From Massilia sp. CF038 (GTDB taxonomy: Bacteria > Pseudomonadota > Gammaproteobacteria > Burkholderiales > Burkholderiaceae_D), in the NCBI RefSeq assembly GCF_900129765.1, contig NZ_FQWU01000002.1, positions 682,001-746,000 on the forward strand: a stretch of 64,000 nt of DNA, given 5' to 3'. Of the stretch, positions 1-8,406 are shown piece by piece. The notes below the pieces were generated by a model. The model was not told the origin of the DNA and did no database searches. It worked only from the letters and a program-made list of their open reading frames with translations. Made by a program: the position numbers and the translations under genes. Each line of letters begins with the position of its first letter. Position 1 is the stretch's first letter.

Positions 1-602
1 TGCTCCAGGTGCGCATACATCCCCTCGATCTGCTCCAGACTGGCCGCGTCCCCATGAAAGCCCACCGCACTGGCCGGCGCCACCACGCCATCGGCCACCC
101 GGCACTCATACGCGAGCACCTGCAGCGCCTGCGCCAGATTGAGCGACGAATAATCAGGATTGGCCGGAATGTTAATCAGCACATTGCACTGTTCGACGAT
201 CTGATTGGGCAGCCCGAAACGCTCGTTGCCAAAAATGAGCGCGGCAGACAATTCGCCCTGCCCCGCCACATGCCCGGCAAATTCGCGCGGCATCCAGACA
301 GGCGGCGAAAATTCGCGCAAACGCGCCGACACGGCGGCCGCAAAATTGATGCCTTCCAGCGCCTCGGCCATGCTGCCGACAATGCGCGCGCCTTCCAGCA
401 CGTCCTGCGCGCCGCTGGCAAAGGCCACTGCCTCGGGGTCGGCCAGCGCGTCCGGAAAGCGCGGATTGACCAGTACCAGATCCGAAAAACCCATTGTTTT
501 CATGGCCCGTGCAGCGGCCCCGATATTGCCGGCGCGGCTGGTCTCGACCAGGACAAAACGCAGGCGTTTGAAAACAGAAGTCGGTGTTTCGGGCAGATTC
601 AT
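1..602 (-). CDS. trmJ: tRNA (cytidine/uridine-2'-O-)-methyltransferase TrmJ, 3' end off window
   Basis: SPOUT (TrmH/SpoU-class) methyltransferase that 2'-O-methylates position 32 of tRNAs, using S-adenosylmethionine. About 200 residues are visible from ATG at 602; the C-terminus is cut by the window edge. The N-terminal signature FVLVETSRAGNIGAAARAM, the knot motif LIFGNERFGL and the following IPANPDYSSLNLAQAL are typical of the family and of TrmJ in particular. It is divergent from suhB, a common arrangement in beta- and gammaproteobacteria. The 145 bp between the two starts must hold both promoters; no clear operator was found there. Confidence 0.93.
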   Translation of the reverse strand, partial: MNLPETPTSVFKRLRFVLVETSRAGNIGAAARAMKTMGFSDLVLVNPRFPDALADPEAVAFASGAQDVLEGARIVGSMAEALEGINFAAAVSARLREFSPPVWMPREFAGHVAGQGELSAALIFGNERFGLPNQIVEQCNVLINIPANPDYSSLNLAQALQVLAYECRVADGVVAPASAVGFHGDAASLEQIEGMYAHLE

Positions 603-747
603 TTAAAATAGCGCTATCGCGCGGCGTGAAAGGATGCAATTTTAACCTTTCGACGCCGCTTCGCTCTTTAATTCATTCTTGTTCACTACCGTTCGCTGCG
701 ACCATGGGGCCGCCGTGGGCGTTAGCGTTCTTTTAACGGAAAATACA

Positions 748-1536
748 ATGCACCCAATGCTCAATACGGCGATCAAAGCTGCTCGCCGCGCCGCCACCGT
801 CATCCAGCGCGCTTCGTTCGATGTCGATCGTGTTGTTGTTACTGAAAAACAACATAACGATTTCGTGACCGATGTGGACCAGGCAGCGGAACAGGCCATC
901 ATCGAGACCCTGCTCAAAGCCTACCCCGACCATGCCATTCTGGCCGAGGAATCGGGTGCATCCAAAAACCTGAACGACGAGAGTGAATTCGCGTGGATCA
1001 TCGACCCGATCGATGGCACCACCAACTTCATGCACGGCTACCCTAACTATTGCGTATCGATTGCCCTGTCCCAGCGCGGCATCATCACCCAGGCTGTCAT
1101 CTATGACCCTGTGCGTAACGATTTGTTCACCGCCACCAAGGGCGCCGGCGCCTATCTGAACGACAAGCGTATCCGCGTCACCAAGCACGACCGCATCTCC
1201 AACTGCCTGCTTTCCAGCGGCCACGCAGCCGGCCCGAAAGCGCTGGCCGACTACATCAAGATGTACGGCGTCATGGCCGAACGTTGCCAGGCCATCCGCA
1301 CCGCCGGTTCGGCCGCGCTGGACCTGGCCAATGTGGCTGCCGGGCGCAGCGACGGTTTCTACGAAAAAGGCCTCAAGCCATGGGATATCGCTGCCGGCGC
1401 CTTGCTGGTAACGGAAGCCGGCGGCATTTGCGGCGAGTTCAACGGCGAATCCGAGTACCTGTACAAGGGTGACATCATTGCCGCCAGCCCGAAGGTGTTT
1501 GGCCAGATGGTCACGCTGCTGTCGCCTTTCGCGTAA
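748..1536 (+). CDS. suhB: Inositol-1-monophosphatase SuhB
   Basis: Mg2+-dependent phosphatase hydrolysing inositol-1-phosphate; in E. coli SuhB also joins the rRNA antitermination complex, which may apply here. The 262-residue product has the whole metal site: EE at 67-68, DPIDGT at 86-91 and the C-terminal WDIAAG with Asp213. Length matches the family (about 265). ATG 748 was chosen because the protein then begins at the usual family N-terminus (HPMLNTAIKAAR); longer in-frame starts add non-conserved sequence. Divergent from trmJ, followed by a perfect 8-bp hairpin. Confidence 0.95.
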   Translation: MHPMLNTAIKAARRAATVIQRASFDVDRVVVTEKQHNDFVTDVDQAAEQAIIETLLKAYPDHAILAEESGASKNLNDESEFAWIIDPIDGTTNFMHGYPNYCVSIALSQRGIITQAVIYDPVRNDLFTATKGAGAYLNDKRIRVTKHDRISNCLLSSGHAAGPKALADYIKMYGVMAERCQAIRTAGSAALDLANVAAGRSDGFYEKGLKPWDIAAGALLVTEAGGICGEFNGESEYLYKGDIIAASPKVFGQMVTLLSPFA

Positions 1537-1557
1537 AATACCCGCAAGCGATTGACC

Positions 1558-1577
1558 GGGAACACGATTGTGTTCCC
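1558..1577 (+). terminator. Hairpin after suhB
   Basis: GGGAACAC (1558-1565), loop GATT, GTGTTCCC (1570-1577): a perfect 8-bp stem 21 bp past the suhB stop. There is no U-run directly after it, so it may be a weak terminator or an mRNA-end stabiliser rather than a classical intrinsic terminator. Confidence 0.4.
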
Positions 1578-1754
1578 GCCCACCCTCTAAATTTCCACAG
1601 CACAACTAAATTCGTTTAGACTCGCTGTTGTTATGCTGCAATTCCCGGTGGCACCGATTCCAGTGCCTTTGCCACCGCGGTTTTCTAAAATTGATTGCCT
1701 GCGACTGGCGCTCCTGAAAGCGAGCGACGGGCCGATCTCCACCATAAAGTTAAC

Positions 1755-3140
1755 ATGTCCTTTTCTAAACTCGGCCTGTCCGATGCCATCGTTCGCGCTG
1801 TGACCGAACACGGTTACACCGTCCCGACCCCGATCCAGACCCAGGCAATTCCTGCCGTGCTGGCCGGCGGCGATTTGCTGGCAGGCGCACAGACCGGTAC
1901 CGGCAAGACCGCCGGTTTCACGCTGCCGATCCTGAACCGCCTGTCGACCGATCCGGTCGGCGCCGCGCTCACCAGCAAGACCTCGACCCGCGCGGTGCGC
2001 TGCCTGATCCTGACCCCGACTCGCGAACTGGCGGCCCAAGTCGAGGAAAGCGTGCGCGTGTACGGCAAGTACACCCAGCTCAATTCGGCTGTGATCTTCG
2101 GCGGCGTGGGCATCAACCCGCAAATCAAGCAGCTCAAGCATGGCGTCGACATTCTGGTCGCCACCCCGGGCCGCCTGCTGGACCATATGGAACAGCGCAC
2201 CGTCGATCTGTCCAAGATTGAAATCCTGATCCTGGACGAAGCTGACCGCATGCTCGACATGGGCTTCATCCGCGACATCAAGAAAGTGCTCGCTGCCCTG
2301 CCTGCCAAGCGTCAGAACCTGCTGTTCTCGGCGACCTTCTCGGAAGAGATCAAGGCCCTGGCCGACGGCCTGCTGAACAAGCCAGCCATGATCGAAGTGG
2401 CACGCCGCAATTCGACCGTGGAAGTGATCGCGCAGAAGATCCACCCGGTTGACCGCGACAAGAAGCACCCGATGCTGGCCCACCTGATCAAGTCCAACAA
2501 ATGGACCCAGGTGCTGGTGTTCACGCGCACCAAGCACGGCGCCAACAAGCTGGTGGAACAGCTGGGCGCCGACGGCATTGGCGCCCTGGCCATCCATGGC
2601 AACAAGAGCCAGACTGCCCGTACCCGTGCGCTGTCCGAATTCAAGGATGGCACGCTGCAAGTGCTGGTCGCCACCGACATCGCCGCGCGCGGTATCGACA
2701 TCGACCAGCTGCCGCACGTGGTGAATTACGATCTGCCAAACATTCCTGAAGACTATGTGCACCGCATTGGCCGGACCGGCCGCGCCGGCGCCACCGGCGA
2801 AGCTGTATCGCTGGTGTGCGTGGACGAACATGACATGCTCAAGGATATTGAAAAGCTGATCAAGCAAACCCTGCCGCGTCAGGTCATTCCGGGCTTCGAG
2901 CCAGATCCGAACGCACGCCCACAAGCAATCCAGCTGCGCAGCGGTGCCCCAGGGCATGGCGGCCGTGGCGGACGCTCGGGTGGCGGCCAAGTGGTCAAGG
3001 TGGGCAGCGGTAACCGCAATGCCGCCAAGCCACGCAGCGCCGGCGGTGGCGGTGGCGGTGGCAATGCAGGCGGCGGCGGCGGCAACAGCCGTGGCCCGCG
3101 CCAAGCGCCGCCGCACCGTTCGGGTGGCCGCGGCCGCTAA
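1755..3140 (+). CDS. rhlE: DEAD-box ATP-dependent RNA helicase RhlE
   Basis: ATP-dependent RNA helicase of the RhlE group, acting in ribosome assembly, RNA decay and cold tolerance. The 461-residue product begins MSFSKLGL at the usual family start (Q-motif region TPIQTQAIP at 25-33). Motif I AQTGTGKT is at 45-52, then [13 protein letters not shown], the DEAD box in [16 protein letters not shown], and [10 protein letters not shown]. The last ~75 residues are a Gly/Arg-rich tail for RNA binding, hence the low-complexity GGC repeats at 2950-3130. Followed by an intrinsic terminator. Stand-alone gene with a ~200-bp leader, which would fit cold-shock control, though no cold-box was recognised. Confidence 0.95.
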   Translation: MSFSKLGLSDAIVRAVTEHGYTVPTPIQTQAIPAVLAGGDLLAGAQTGTGKTAGFTLPILNRLSTDPVGAALTSKTSTRAVRCLILTPTRELAAQVEESVRVYGKYTQLNSAVIFGGVGINPQIKQLKHGVDILVATPGRLLDHMEQRTVDLSKIEILILDEADRMLDMGFIRDIKKVLAALPAKRQNLLFSATFSEEIKALADGLLNKPAMIEVARRNSTVEVIAQKIHPVDRDKKHPMLAHLIKSNKWTQVLVFTRTKHGANKLVEQLGADGIGALAIHGNKSQTARTRALSEFKDGTLQVLVATDIAARGIDIDQLPHVVNYDLPNIPEDYVHRIGRTGRAGATGEAVSLVCVDEHDMLKDIEKLIKQTLPRQVIPGFEPDPNARPQAIQLRSGAPGHGGRGGRSGGGQVVKVGSGNRNAAKPRSAGGGGGGGNAGGGGGNSRGPRQAPPHRSGGRGR

Positions 3141-3159
3141 GCCGTTTCCATTCGCTTCA

Positions 3160-3195
3160 AAGGCGCCGCCGGTTCAGTCCGCCGGCGCTTTTTTA
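3160..3195 (+). terminator. Intrinsic terminator of rhlE
   Basis: GC-rich imperfect hairpin (GGCGCCGCCGG then CCGCCGGCGC) directly followed by six T, 20 bp after the rhlE stop. The convergent UmuD-like gene ends at 3204, so it may reduce read-through into it. Confidence 0.8.
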
Positions 3196-3203
3196 TTGCT
3201 GCT

Positions 3204-3650
3204 TCAGTTGGCGTAGTTGCGAATCACGCCCACCACCACGCCCCAGAGCTGTACCTGCGCGTCCACCGGCATGCGCCACGGCGCCTGGGCGGCGTTTTCG
3301 GCGCGCAGTTCAAGGGCGCCGTTGAAGTAGAACAGACGTTTGAGTGTGTATTCGCCCTGCACCAGCGCGATGACCAGGCGCCCGTGTTCCGGAGCGACCG
3401 AGCGGTCCACAACCACCTTGTCACCTTGCACGATGCCCGCGTCTTCCATGCTGTGATCGGTGACCGCAAACAAAAAGGCGCCTGTGTTGTCCTGGCTGAT
3501 GGCGGCCTGCTGGTCCGGTACGGCCGTGCCAAAGCCGGTGGCAATTTTGTGCGCCATGAGCCAGAAGCGCATGGACTTGGGCGCCAGGTTTAAGGGACTC
3601 GGTTGTTGGCCTACGCCACGCTCGGATAGGGAAATTGCCAGTTCTGACAT
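3204..3650 (-). CDS. umuD: UmuD/LexA-like S24 self-cleaving peptidase, orphan
   Basis: 148-residue S24-family peptidase without a DNA-binding domain, so UmuD-like rather than LexA. Nucleophile Ser67 (TDHSMEDAGI) and general base Lys104 (YTLKRLF) are present. UmuD proteins are cleaved by RecA filaments and become the accessory subunit of translesion polymerase V. The usual Ala-Gly or Cys-Gly cleavage pair is replaced by Thr38-Gly39. No umuC or imuABC gene lies alongside, so this is an orphan in the window. SOS control is strongly supported by the LexA box just upstream of the start. No clear Shine-Dalgarno sequence precedes the ATG. Confidence 0.85.
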   Translation of the reverse strand: MSELAISLSERGVGQQPSPLNLAPKSMRFWLMAHKIATGFGTAVPDQQAAISQDNTGAFLFAVTDHSMEDAGIVQGDKVVVDRSVAPEHGRLVIALVQGEYTLKRLFYFNGALELRAENAAQAPWRMPVDAQVQLWGVVVGVIRNYAN

Positions 3651-3664
3651 GATCGAAAGAAGTA

Positions 3665-3680
3665 CTGTATGAATATACAG
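3665..3680 (-). promoter_or_regulatory. LexA (SOS) box
   Basis: CTGT-ATGAATAT-ACAG, an exact match to the CTGT-N8-ACAG LexA operator of beta/gammaproteobacteria, embedded in a larger near-palindrome (3663-3682). It lies 14 bp upstream of the UmuD-like start codon. Confidence 0.9.
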
Positions 3681-3791
3681 TATAGCCAGTTCGCGGCGAA
3701 ATGGGGAGGATTTTCGCTGGCTCTTTTCTGTTGTCGGGCAGCCTTACATTTCCCTCGGTGCGGAAGCGCTAAGTCCTTGATTTATTGGACT

Positions 3792-3807
3792 TGGCACGAT
3801 CCCTGCG
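3792..3807 (+). promoter_or_regulatory. Sigma54 (-24/-12) promoter of the PEP-CTERM gene
   Basis: TGGCACGATCCCTGCG matches the RpoN consensus TGGCACG-N4-TTGC with GG and GC exactly 10 bp apart (3793-3794, 3805-3806). Predicted transcription start is about 3818, some 40 bp before the ATG. PEP-CTERM genes are known to be RpoN/PrsR-dependent in related betaproteobacteria. Confidence 0.75.
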
Positions 3808-3859
3808 TTCCTGTTTGCGCTCTGTCAATTTCGGCAGAATGACTACGTGAAGGACCTCC

Positions 3860-4807
3860 ATGCAATCGAGCCGCCTTGCTTTTCTCCTCCTCGCCCTGAA
3901 CCTGGCCGCCAGCCCTGCCTTTGCGACGCCCATTGCCAACGGCGCCCACGTCAGTACCTATGTGCGCGATTGCCGCACCGAAGCCGAACGCCTCGCGGGC
4001 ACGCCCACGCCCAGCCTGTGCGACGACAACACCAGCACCTTCCAGAACACCATCGTCGACCAGCGCTACGACAGCAATTTCGGCGGCCTGACGGCCGCTG
4101 CCGGCACCTTGCACCCGCTCGCCACCAATACACGCGGCTCGGTCGATGCGTCGGGCACGCCAGGCACCCTGATTTTGCGTCAGGCCACCTTCAGCACCGC
4201 CAGTTACGCGCGCGCATCAAGCCAGGTTGAAGCGATGCAAAGCTTCACCTGGGATGGCACCGGCTCGGCAACGCGCACCGTTGCCGGGCACCTCGATTTT
4301 AGCGGCACCAGCGTGGGTACCCAGGCCGATTTTTTTGCCGCGCTGACCTCGGCGGCCTCCATGATTTCGGCCTCGATCCATGTATTTTCGCTCGATACAG
4401 TCAGCTTTGATGTCGATACGGGCGTGACCACACGGCCGTTCTTTGACAGCATCGCCAGTACCCTTCCTGACTACCTGAGCAGCGGCAGCACGAGTTTTGA
4501 AACCGGCACCGGCAGCGCGCTCGACTGGACCATGGACTTCACCATGGTCGCCGGGCGCACCTACTACATCGATGCCTGGTTTGGCATCTGGGCCAAGTAC
4601 GGGGCCGAGATCGACGCCTCGCACACCTTTACCGCCACACTGGGCCAGATGGAGAACGGGGTGTTTGTAGCAGGTACGCAGGGCCTGGACCTGGCCGATC
4701 CGCTCGCCGATCCTATTCGCGTCAGCAACAACGTGCCCGAGCCCGGCAGTCTCGCCCTGCTGCTCCTTTCTTTAGGGGCACTGGGCTGGCTGCGCCGCCC
4801 ACGCTAG
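3860..4807 (+). CDS. PEP-CTERM sorting-domain exported protein
   Basis: 315-residue exported protein. It has an N-terminal signal peptide (MQSSRLAFLLLALNLAASPAFA) and ends with a textbook PEP-CTERM tripartite signal: VPEPGS, a hydrophobic helix (LALLLLSLGALGWL) and an Arg-rich tail. Such proteins are processed by exosortase (EpsH/XrtA), which is not in this window, and tend to be surface or exopolysaccharide-associated. The body is Ser/Thr/Gly-rich with no recognised catalytic motif. A sigma54-type promoter 53 bp upstream fits the known PrsK/PrsR-RpoN control of this class. Monocistronic, followed by a perfect 10-bp hairpin. Confidence 0.9.
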   Translation: MQSSRLAFLLLALNLAASPAFATPIANGAHVSTYVRDCRTEAERLAGTPTPSLCDDNTSTFQNTIVDQRYDSNFGGLTAAAGTLHPLATNTRGSVDASGTPGTLILRQATFSTASYARASSQVEAMQSFTWDGTGSATRTVAGHLDFSGTSVGTQADFFAALTSAASMISASIHVFSLDTVSFDVDTGVTTRPFFDSIASTLPDYLSSGSTSFETGTGSALDWTMDFTMVAGRTYYIDAWFGIWAKYGAEIDASHTFTATLGQMENGVFVAGTQGLDLADPLADPIRVSNNVPEPGSLALLLLSLGALGWLRRPR

Positions 4808-4817
4808 ACAAACGAGT

Positions 4818-4843
4818 GTCGCCCTCGCATTCTCGAGGGCGAC
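4818..4843. terminator. Perfect 10-bp hairpin after the PEP-CTERM gene
   Basis: GTCGCCCTCG - CATTCT - CGAGGGCGAC, a perfect stem without a T-run. It shares CGAGGGCGA with the REP-like elements at 22123 and 62196, so it may be a related palindromic element acting as a transcript end. Confidence 0.5.
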
Positions 4844-4852
4844 ATAAAGTGC

Positions 4853-4894
4853 TTGACTGCGCATCTTTTCACGACATATACTTGAGTAATCAAG
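4853..4894 (+). promoter_or_regulatory. Sigma70 promoter with overlapping inverted repeat (probable MarR operator)
   Basis: TTGACT (4853-4858), 18-bp spacer, TATACT (4877-4882). The inverted repeat CTTGA-GTAA-TCAAG (4881-4894) overlaps the -10 and start site, and a wider GTAAT...ATTAC pair follows. This is where an autorepressing MarR protein would bind. Confidence 0.6.
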
Positions 4895-4924
4895 CATTAC
4901 TAACGAATTACTTAAGGATCAATC

Positions 4925-5374
4925 ATGGATGAAGCACTGACTACCTCGACTGAATTTTGTCTGCGCCTGGCGCGCGCCTATGCCGTCCTGGTGCGCCGTT
5001 TCGACAGCGGCCTGGGCAGCCACCACGGCATCAGCTTCAGCGATTTCCAATTGTTGAATCATATTGCGCGCGCGCCGGGCGGGCGGATTCGCCGCGTCGA
5101 TCTGGCCGAACGGGTGGGCCTGACTGCGTCCGGCGTCACCCGCACCCTGCTGCCACTGGAGAAAATCGGCCTGGTCACGCGCCAGTCCGATCCGCGCGAC
5201 GCCCGTGTCGGATTTGCCGTCATCACGCCCGCCGGCCACGAACTGGTGGTCAACGCCACGGACGTGGTCGACCTGATCAGCCGCGAAGCCATCCGCGGAC
5301 TGGCGCCGGAATTAGTGTCCAGCATGTCGGCCACCCTGGGCGACATCGCCGGCATGCATTCCACCAACAGCTGA
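4925..5374 (+). CDS. MarR-family transcriptional regulator
   Basis: 149-residue winged-helix regulator. The core MarR fold is clear: SDFQLLNHIARAPGGRIRR, then the recognition-helix region LAERVGLTASGVTRTLLPLE and the wing RQSDPRDARVGFAVIT with the conserved D-R. Good Shine-Dalgarno (AAGGA) 7 bp upstream. It is the first gene of a tight three-gene unit with an MFS transporter (7-bp gap) and hydroxypyruvate isomerase (8-bp gap), so it probably represses the unit and is relieved by a small ligand that the transporter exports. The ligand cannot be told from sequence. Confidence 0.9.
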   Translation: MDEALTTSTEFCLRLARAYAVLVRRFDSGLGSHHGISFSDFQLLNHIARAPGGRIRRVDLAERVGLTASGVTRTLLPLEKIGLVTRQSDPRDARVGFAVITPAGHELVVNATDVVDLISREAIRGLAPELVSSMSATLGDIAGMHSTNS

Positions 5375-5381
5375 GGCCATC

Positions 5382-6662
5382 ATGCAAACGCCTGAACGCG
5401 CAGTCTTGCTGCGCGAACCGAACTTCCGCTGGCTGATGGCTGGCGGGCTGATCTCCGCCCTGGGTGACCAGTTCACCCTGATTGCCCTGCCCTGGCTGGT
5501 CCTGACCACCACCGGCAATGCCTTGCAGCTGGGCCTGGTGATCGCACTGATGAGCATTCCGCGCGCCCTCTTCATCCTGGTGGGCGGCGCCCTGGTGGAC
5601 CGCTACTCGCCCAAGTCAGTCCTGATGCTGAGCAAGTTCGCCAACGCAATCCTGCTGGCCATTCTGACTGCCCTGGTCTTTGCCGGCCAGGTCAGCATGC
5701 CCGCCATTTATGTGCTGGCCTTCGGCCTGGGCCTGGCCTCGGCCTTTGCGATTCCATCGGGTACCTCGATGCTGCCACACGTCGTCGCGCCGGCGCAACT
5801 GCCCATGGCCAACGGCGTGATGATGGGCATGCGTCAGCTGACCATGCTGTCCGGCCCCCTGCTGGCGGCCCTGGTGTTTGCCCTGTGGGGCGATGGCAGC
5901 AGCGGCCAGCCGGGCGCGGCGCACGGCATCGGCATTGCCTTCGCGTTCGACTGCATCAGCTTCGTGGTGTCGGCATGGACATTGAACAAGGTCCGCACCC
6001 ACGCTGCGCCACCACAGGCGGCAGCCGAAGGTGTCTGGCAAGCCATTGGCGCCGGCCTGACCATGGTCTGGCGCGACATGTCGCTGCGCGTGTGCATCAT
6101 GTACTGGGCACTGTGCGCCTTCATTGTGGGCGGCACCATGCAGGTGGCACTGCCAGTCCTGGCCGAATCACGCCTGGGCGGCGCTGCTGCCCTGGGCCTG
6201 ATCATGGGACTGCACGGCGCTGGCTCGCTGCTGGGCATGGGCATCAGCGGCGCCAGCGCCAAGTTGAAATGGGTGCGCATGGCCAGCTTCGGCAGCACCA
6301 TTCTGGTGGTCGACGCCATTGCCGGCGCCCTGCTGATGGGCATGGCGGTGATTCGCAGCACCTGGCAGGCGGGCGCTTTCATGCTGCTGCTCGGGCTGCT
6401 CACAGGCTTTATCCAGGTCGCCGTGTTCAGCTGGATTCAACAGCGCGTGCCACGCGCCATGCTGGGCCGTGCCATGAGCATTTTCATGTTCATTTTCATG
6501 GGACTGGCGCCGCTGGCGGCTGCTATCACGGGCGCCCTGCTGGCCTGGCTGTCGCTGACCGGTTTGTTCATTGGCGCCGGCGCCTTCCTGCTGGCGGCGG
6601 CGAGCGTCGCCTTCCTGTTCACGCCGATGCCGCGCATCACCCATGGCACGGCAATCGATTAA
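5382..6662 (+). CDS. MFS transporter, drug/proton antiporter type
   Basis: 426-residue major-facilitator protein with about 12 hydrophobic segments. Features are the N-terminal FRWLMAGGLISALGDQFTLIALPW, the loop between TM2 and TM3 with GGALVDRYSPKSVLM (the G-x3-D-R-x5 motif A), and long Ala/Leu/Gly-rich helices. It resembles MFS_3-type exporters. Cotranscription with a MarR repressor suggests efflux of a toxic or signalling compound. The substrate is unknown. Confidence 0.85.
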   Translation: MQTPERAVLLREPNFRWLMAGGLISALGDQFTLIALPWLVLTTTGNALQLGLVIALMSIPRALFILVGGALVDRYSPKSVLMLSKFANAILLAILTALVFAGQVSMPAIYVLAFGLGLASAFAIPSGTSMLPHVVAPAQLPMANGVMMGMRQLTMLSGPLLAALVFALWGDGSSGQPGAAHGIGIAFAFDCISFVVSAWTLNKVRTHAAPPQAAAEGVWQAIGAGLTMVWRDMSLRVCIMYWALCAFIVGGTMQVALPVLAESRLGGAAALGLIMGLHGAGSLLGMGISGASAKLKWVRMASFGSTILVVDAIAGALLMGMAVIRSTWQAGAFMLLLGLLTGFIQVAVFSWIQQRVPRAMLGRAMSIFMFIFMGLAPLAAAITGALLAWLSLTGLFIGAGAFLLAAASVAFLFTPMPRITHGTAID

Positions 6663-6670
6663 CATGTGCC

Positions 6671-7450
6671 ATGCCCAAGTTCGCCGCCAACCTCACTCTG
6701 ATGTTCAATGAACTGCCTTTCCTCGAACGCTTTGCCGCAGCCCGCGGCAATGGCTTCGAGGCAGTCGAGTTCCTTTTTCCCTATGCCTGGACGGTGGAGG
6801 AAATTGCCGAGCGGCTTGGCGCCAACCGTCTTAGCCTGGTATTGCACAACTTGCCGGCTGGCGACTGGGCTGCGGGAGAACGCGGGCTTGCGTGCGCCCC
6901 CCAGCGCACTGGTGAATTCCAGGACAGCGTGGCGCAGGCGCTCGCCTACGCTGTGCCGCTGGGCGTGCGCCAGCTGCATTGCCTGGCGGGGATTCCCGGC
7001 CCGGGCGCCGACCTTAACCTGGCGCACCAGACTTACGTTGCCAATTTGCGCTATGCAGCCGAGTGCCTGGACGCACATGGCATGACCCTGCTGATCGAGC
7101 CGATCAATACCTTTGACATGCCAGGCTATTTCTTGACCAGCAGCGCGCAGGCCGCCGGCGTCATTGCCGAAGTAGGCGCGTCGAATCTGTATCTGCAATA
7201 CGACATCTACCATATGCAGCGCATGGGCGAAGATCTGGCCGGCGGCATCAAGCGCCACCTGCCGCAAATTCGTCACATGCAGCTGGCTGACAGTCCGGGC
7301 CGGCACGAGCCAGGCAGCGGCGTGATCGACTACGCCGCCCTGTTCCGCCTGATCGACCAGCTTGGCTACGAAGGCTGGATTGGCTGTGAATACCTGCCGC
7401 AGGGCGACACCGCGGCCGGCTTGGCCTGGCGCCGCGCACTGCTGACTTGA
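6671..7450 (+). CDS. hyi: Hydroxypyruvate isomerase family protein
   Basis: 259-residue TIM-barrel sugar-phosphate isomerase-like enzyme interconverting hydroxypyruvate and tartronate semialdehyde in glyoxylate metabolism. It starts MPKFAANLTLMFNELPFLER, the conserved Hyi N-terminus, and carries LLIEPIN (catalytic Glu), YDIYHMQRMGED, MQLADSPGRHEPG and the C-terminal GCEYLP (second Glu). Length matches E. coli Hyi (258). Third gene of the marR-MFS-hyi unit; neither glyoxylate carboligase nor tartronate semialdehyde reductase is nearby, so the in vivo substrate may differ. Confidence 0.88.
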   Translation: MPKFAANLTLMFNELPFLERFAAARGNGFEAVEFLFPYAWTVEEIAERLGANRLSLVLHNLPAGDWAAGERGLACAPQRTGEFQDSVAQALAYAVPLGVRQLHCLAGIPGPGADLNLAHQTYVANLRYAAECLDAHGMTLLIEPINTFDMPGYFLTSSAQAAGVIAEVGASNLYLQYDIYHMQRMGEDLAGGIKRHLPQIRHMQLADSPGRHEPGSGVIDYAALFRLIDQLGYEGWIGCEYLPQGDTAAGLAWRRALLT

Positions 7451-7532
7451 GCTTGAGCAAAATGTCACCACCTTAGTGGGGCAAAAATGGGAACTTATGG
7501 CGAACCTTTCAGCGTTTGCCTTAAGGGGTCCC

Positions 7533-8384
7533 ATGAAATCCTGCCGATCACTTGCCGCACTCTTCCTTCTGGCCGCCACCGTGCTCACGGGTTGCGCGTC
7601 CAGCAATGTCAGCCTGTACGAAGTGCGCGAATTTGCCGACGCCTCGGCCAAGCTGGGCGCGTACGGCGAGCTGTCCAAGCGCTACCGCGACACCTACCTG
7701 CGCGAACAACCCTACCTCTCTCCTGCTGCCGACCGTCTGGCGCGCGAAAACGATGCCAAGCGGCGCGCCGTGTACGACGATTTCGTCAGCGCCCAGAAAG
7801 TGCTGGTGCTCTACATGCAAACGCTGAGCGTGCTTGCCGGCGACGCCCGCTACGACCTCACGCCCCAGCTCGATGACATGGGCAATGGCATCAAGGCACT
7901 GGCTGGCAGCGGGCTGGAGCAAAAACATGTGCTCGCCTACACCGGCATGACGCGCCTGCTCACCCGCGTGATTGCCTCCGGCTTCCAGAATCGCAGCGTG
8001 GAAACCATGGTGCGCGATGGCGACGCTCACGTGCGGGTACTGCTCGATGCCATGATGACGCTCACCCGCCTCTACAGTAAAACCCACGACAACGAAAAAA
8101 AGACGGTGCTTGGCATTTTCGATGTCGAAATCCCTTTTTCCGGCAAGGCCCAGGACCGCATGCTGGTCACCATGGCCAAGGTGCACTACATGGACAAGCA
8201 GCATGAATACAAGGCCCTCGACCGGCGCTACGACATTGCCTTGCAGGGCTTGACCAAGGTCGCGCTGGGCCACCAGAAGATGCGCGAAAACCTGAACAAT
8301 TTGCCGAGCGAAGAATTGCGCCACAAGCTGGCCGACTACACCCGCGACCTGTATCTGATCCACAAGAACCTGCTCAGCGATTAA
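7533..8384 (+). CDS. Putative lipoprotein, unknown function
   Basis: 283-residue predicted lipoprotein with signal peptide and lipobox LTGC (MKSCRSLAALFLLAATVLTGC). The mature part is predominantly helical and charged, with no recognised domain. ATG 7533 was chosen because it follows a good Shine-Dalgarno (AAGGGG) and begins the signal peptide. The next gene, also unknown, starts 22 bp downstream with its own AAGGAG, so the two probably form an operon and may work together at the envelope. Confidence 0.8.
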   Translation: MKSCRSLAALFLLAATVLTGCASSNVSLYEVREFADASAKLGAYGELSKRYRDTYLREQPYLSPAADRLARENDAKRRAVYDDFVSAQKVLVLYMQTLSVLAGDARYDLTPQLDDMGNGIKALAGSGLEQKHVLAYTGMTRLLTRVIASGFQNRSVETMVRDGDAHVRVLLDAMMTLTRLYSKTHDNEKKTVLGIFDVEIPFSGKAQDRMLVTMAKVHYMDKQHEYKALDRRYDIALQGLTKVALGHQKMRENLNNLPSEELRHKLADYTRDLYLIHKNLLSD

Positions 8385-8406
8385 CGTTGCATACAAGGAG
8401 AGCGCC

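Noticed and set aside
2815-2830. A perfect TGTnCG-N4-CGnACA match inside rhlE
   Set aside because: It lies in the conserved LVCVDEHDM coding segment with no downstream start; treated as a chance match and kept as a caution on motif specificity.
1587-3116. A 509-codon open frame antisense to rhlE
   Set aside because: It mirrors a highly conserved helicase and its Gly-rich tail; low-complexity His/Gln/Gly composition is typical of antisense GC-rich frames.
2940-3130. Gly-codon repeats at the end of rhlE as a possible tandem-repeat locus
   Set aside because: They encode the ordinary Gly/Arg-rich RNA-binding tail of RhlE and are not exact tandem repeats.
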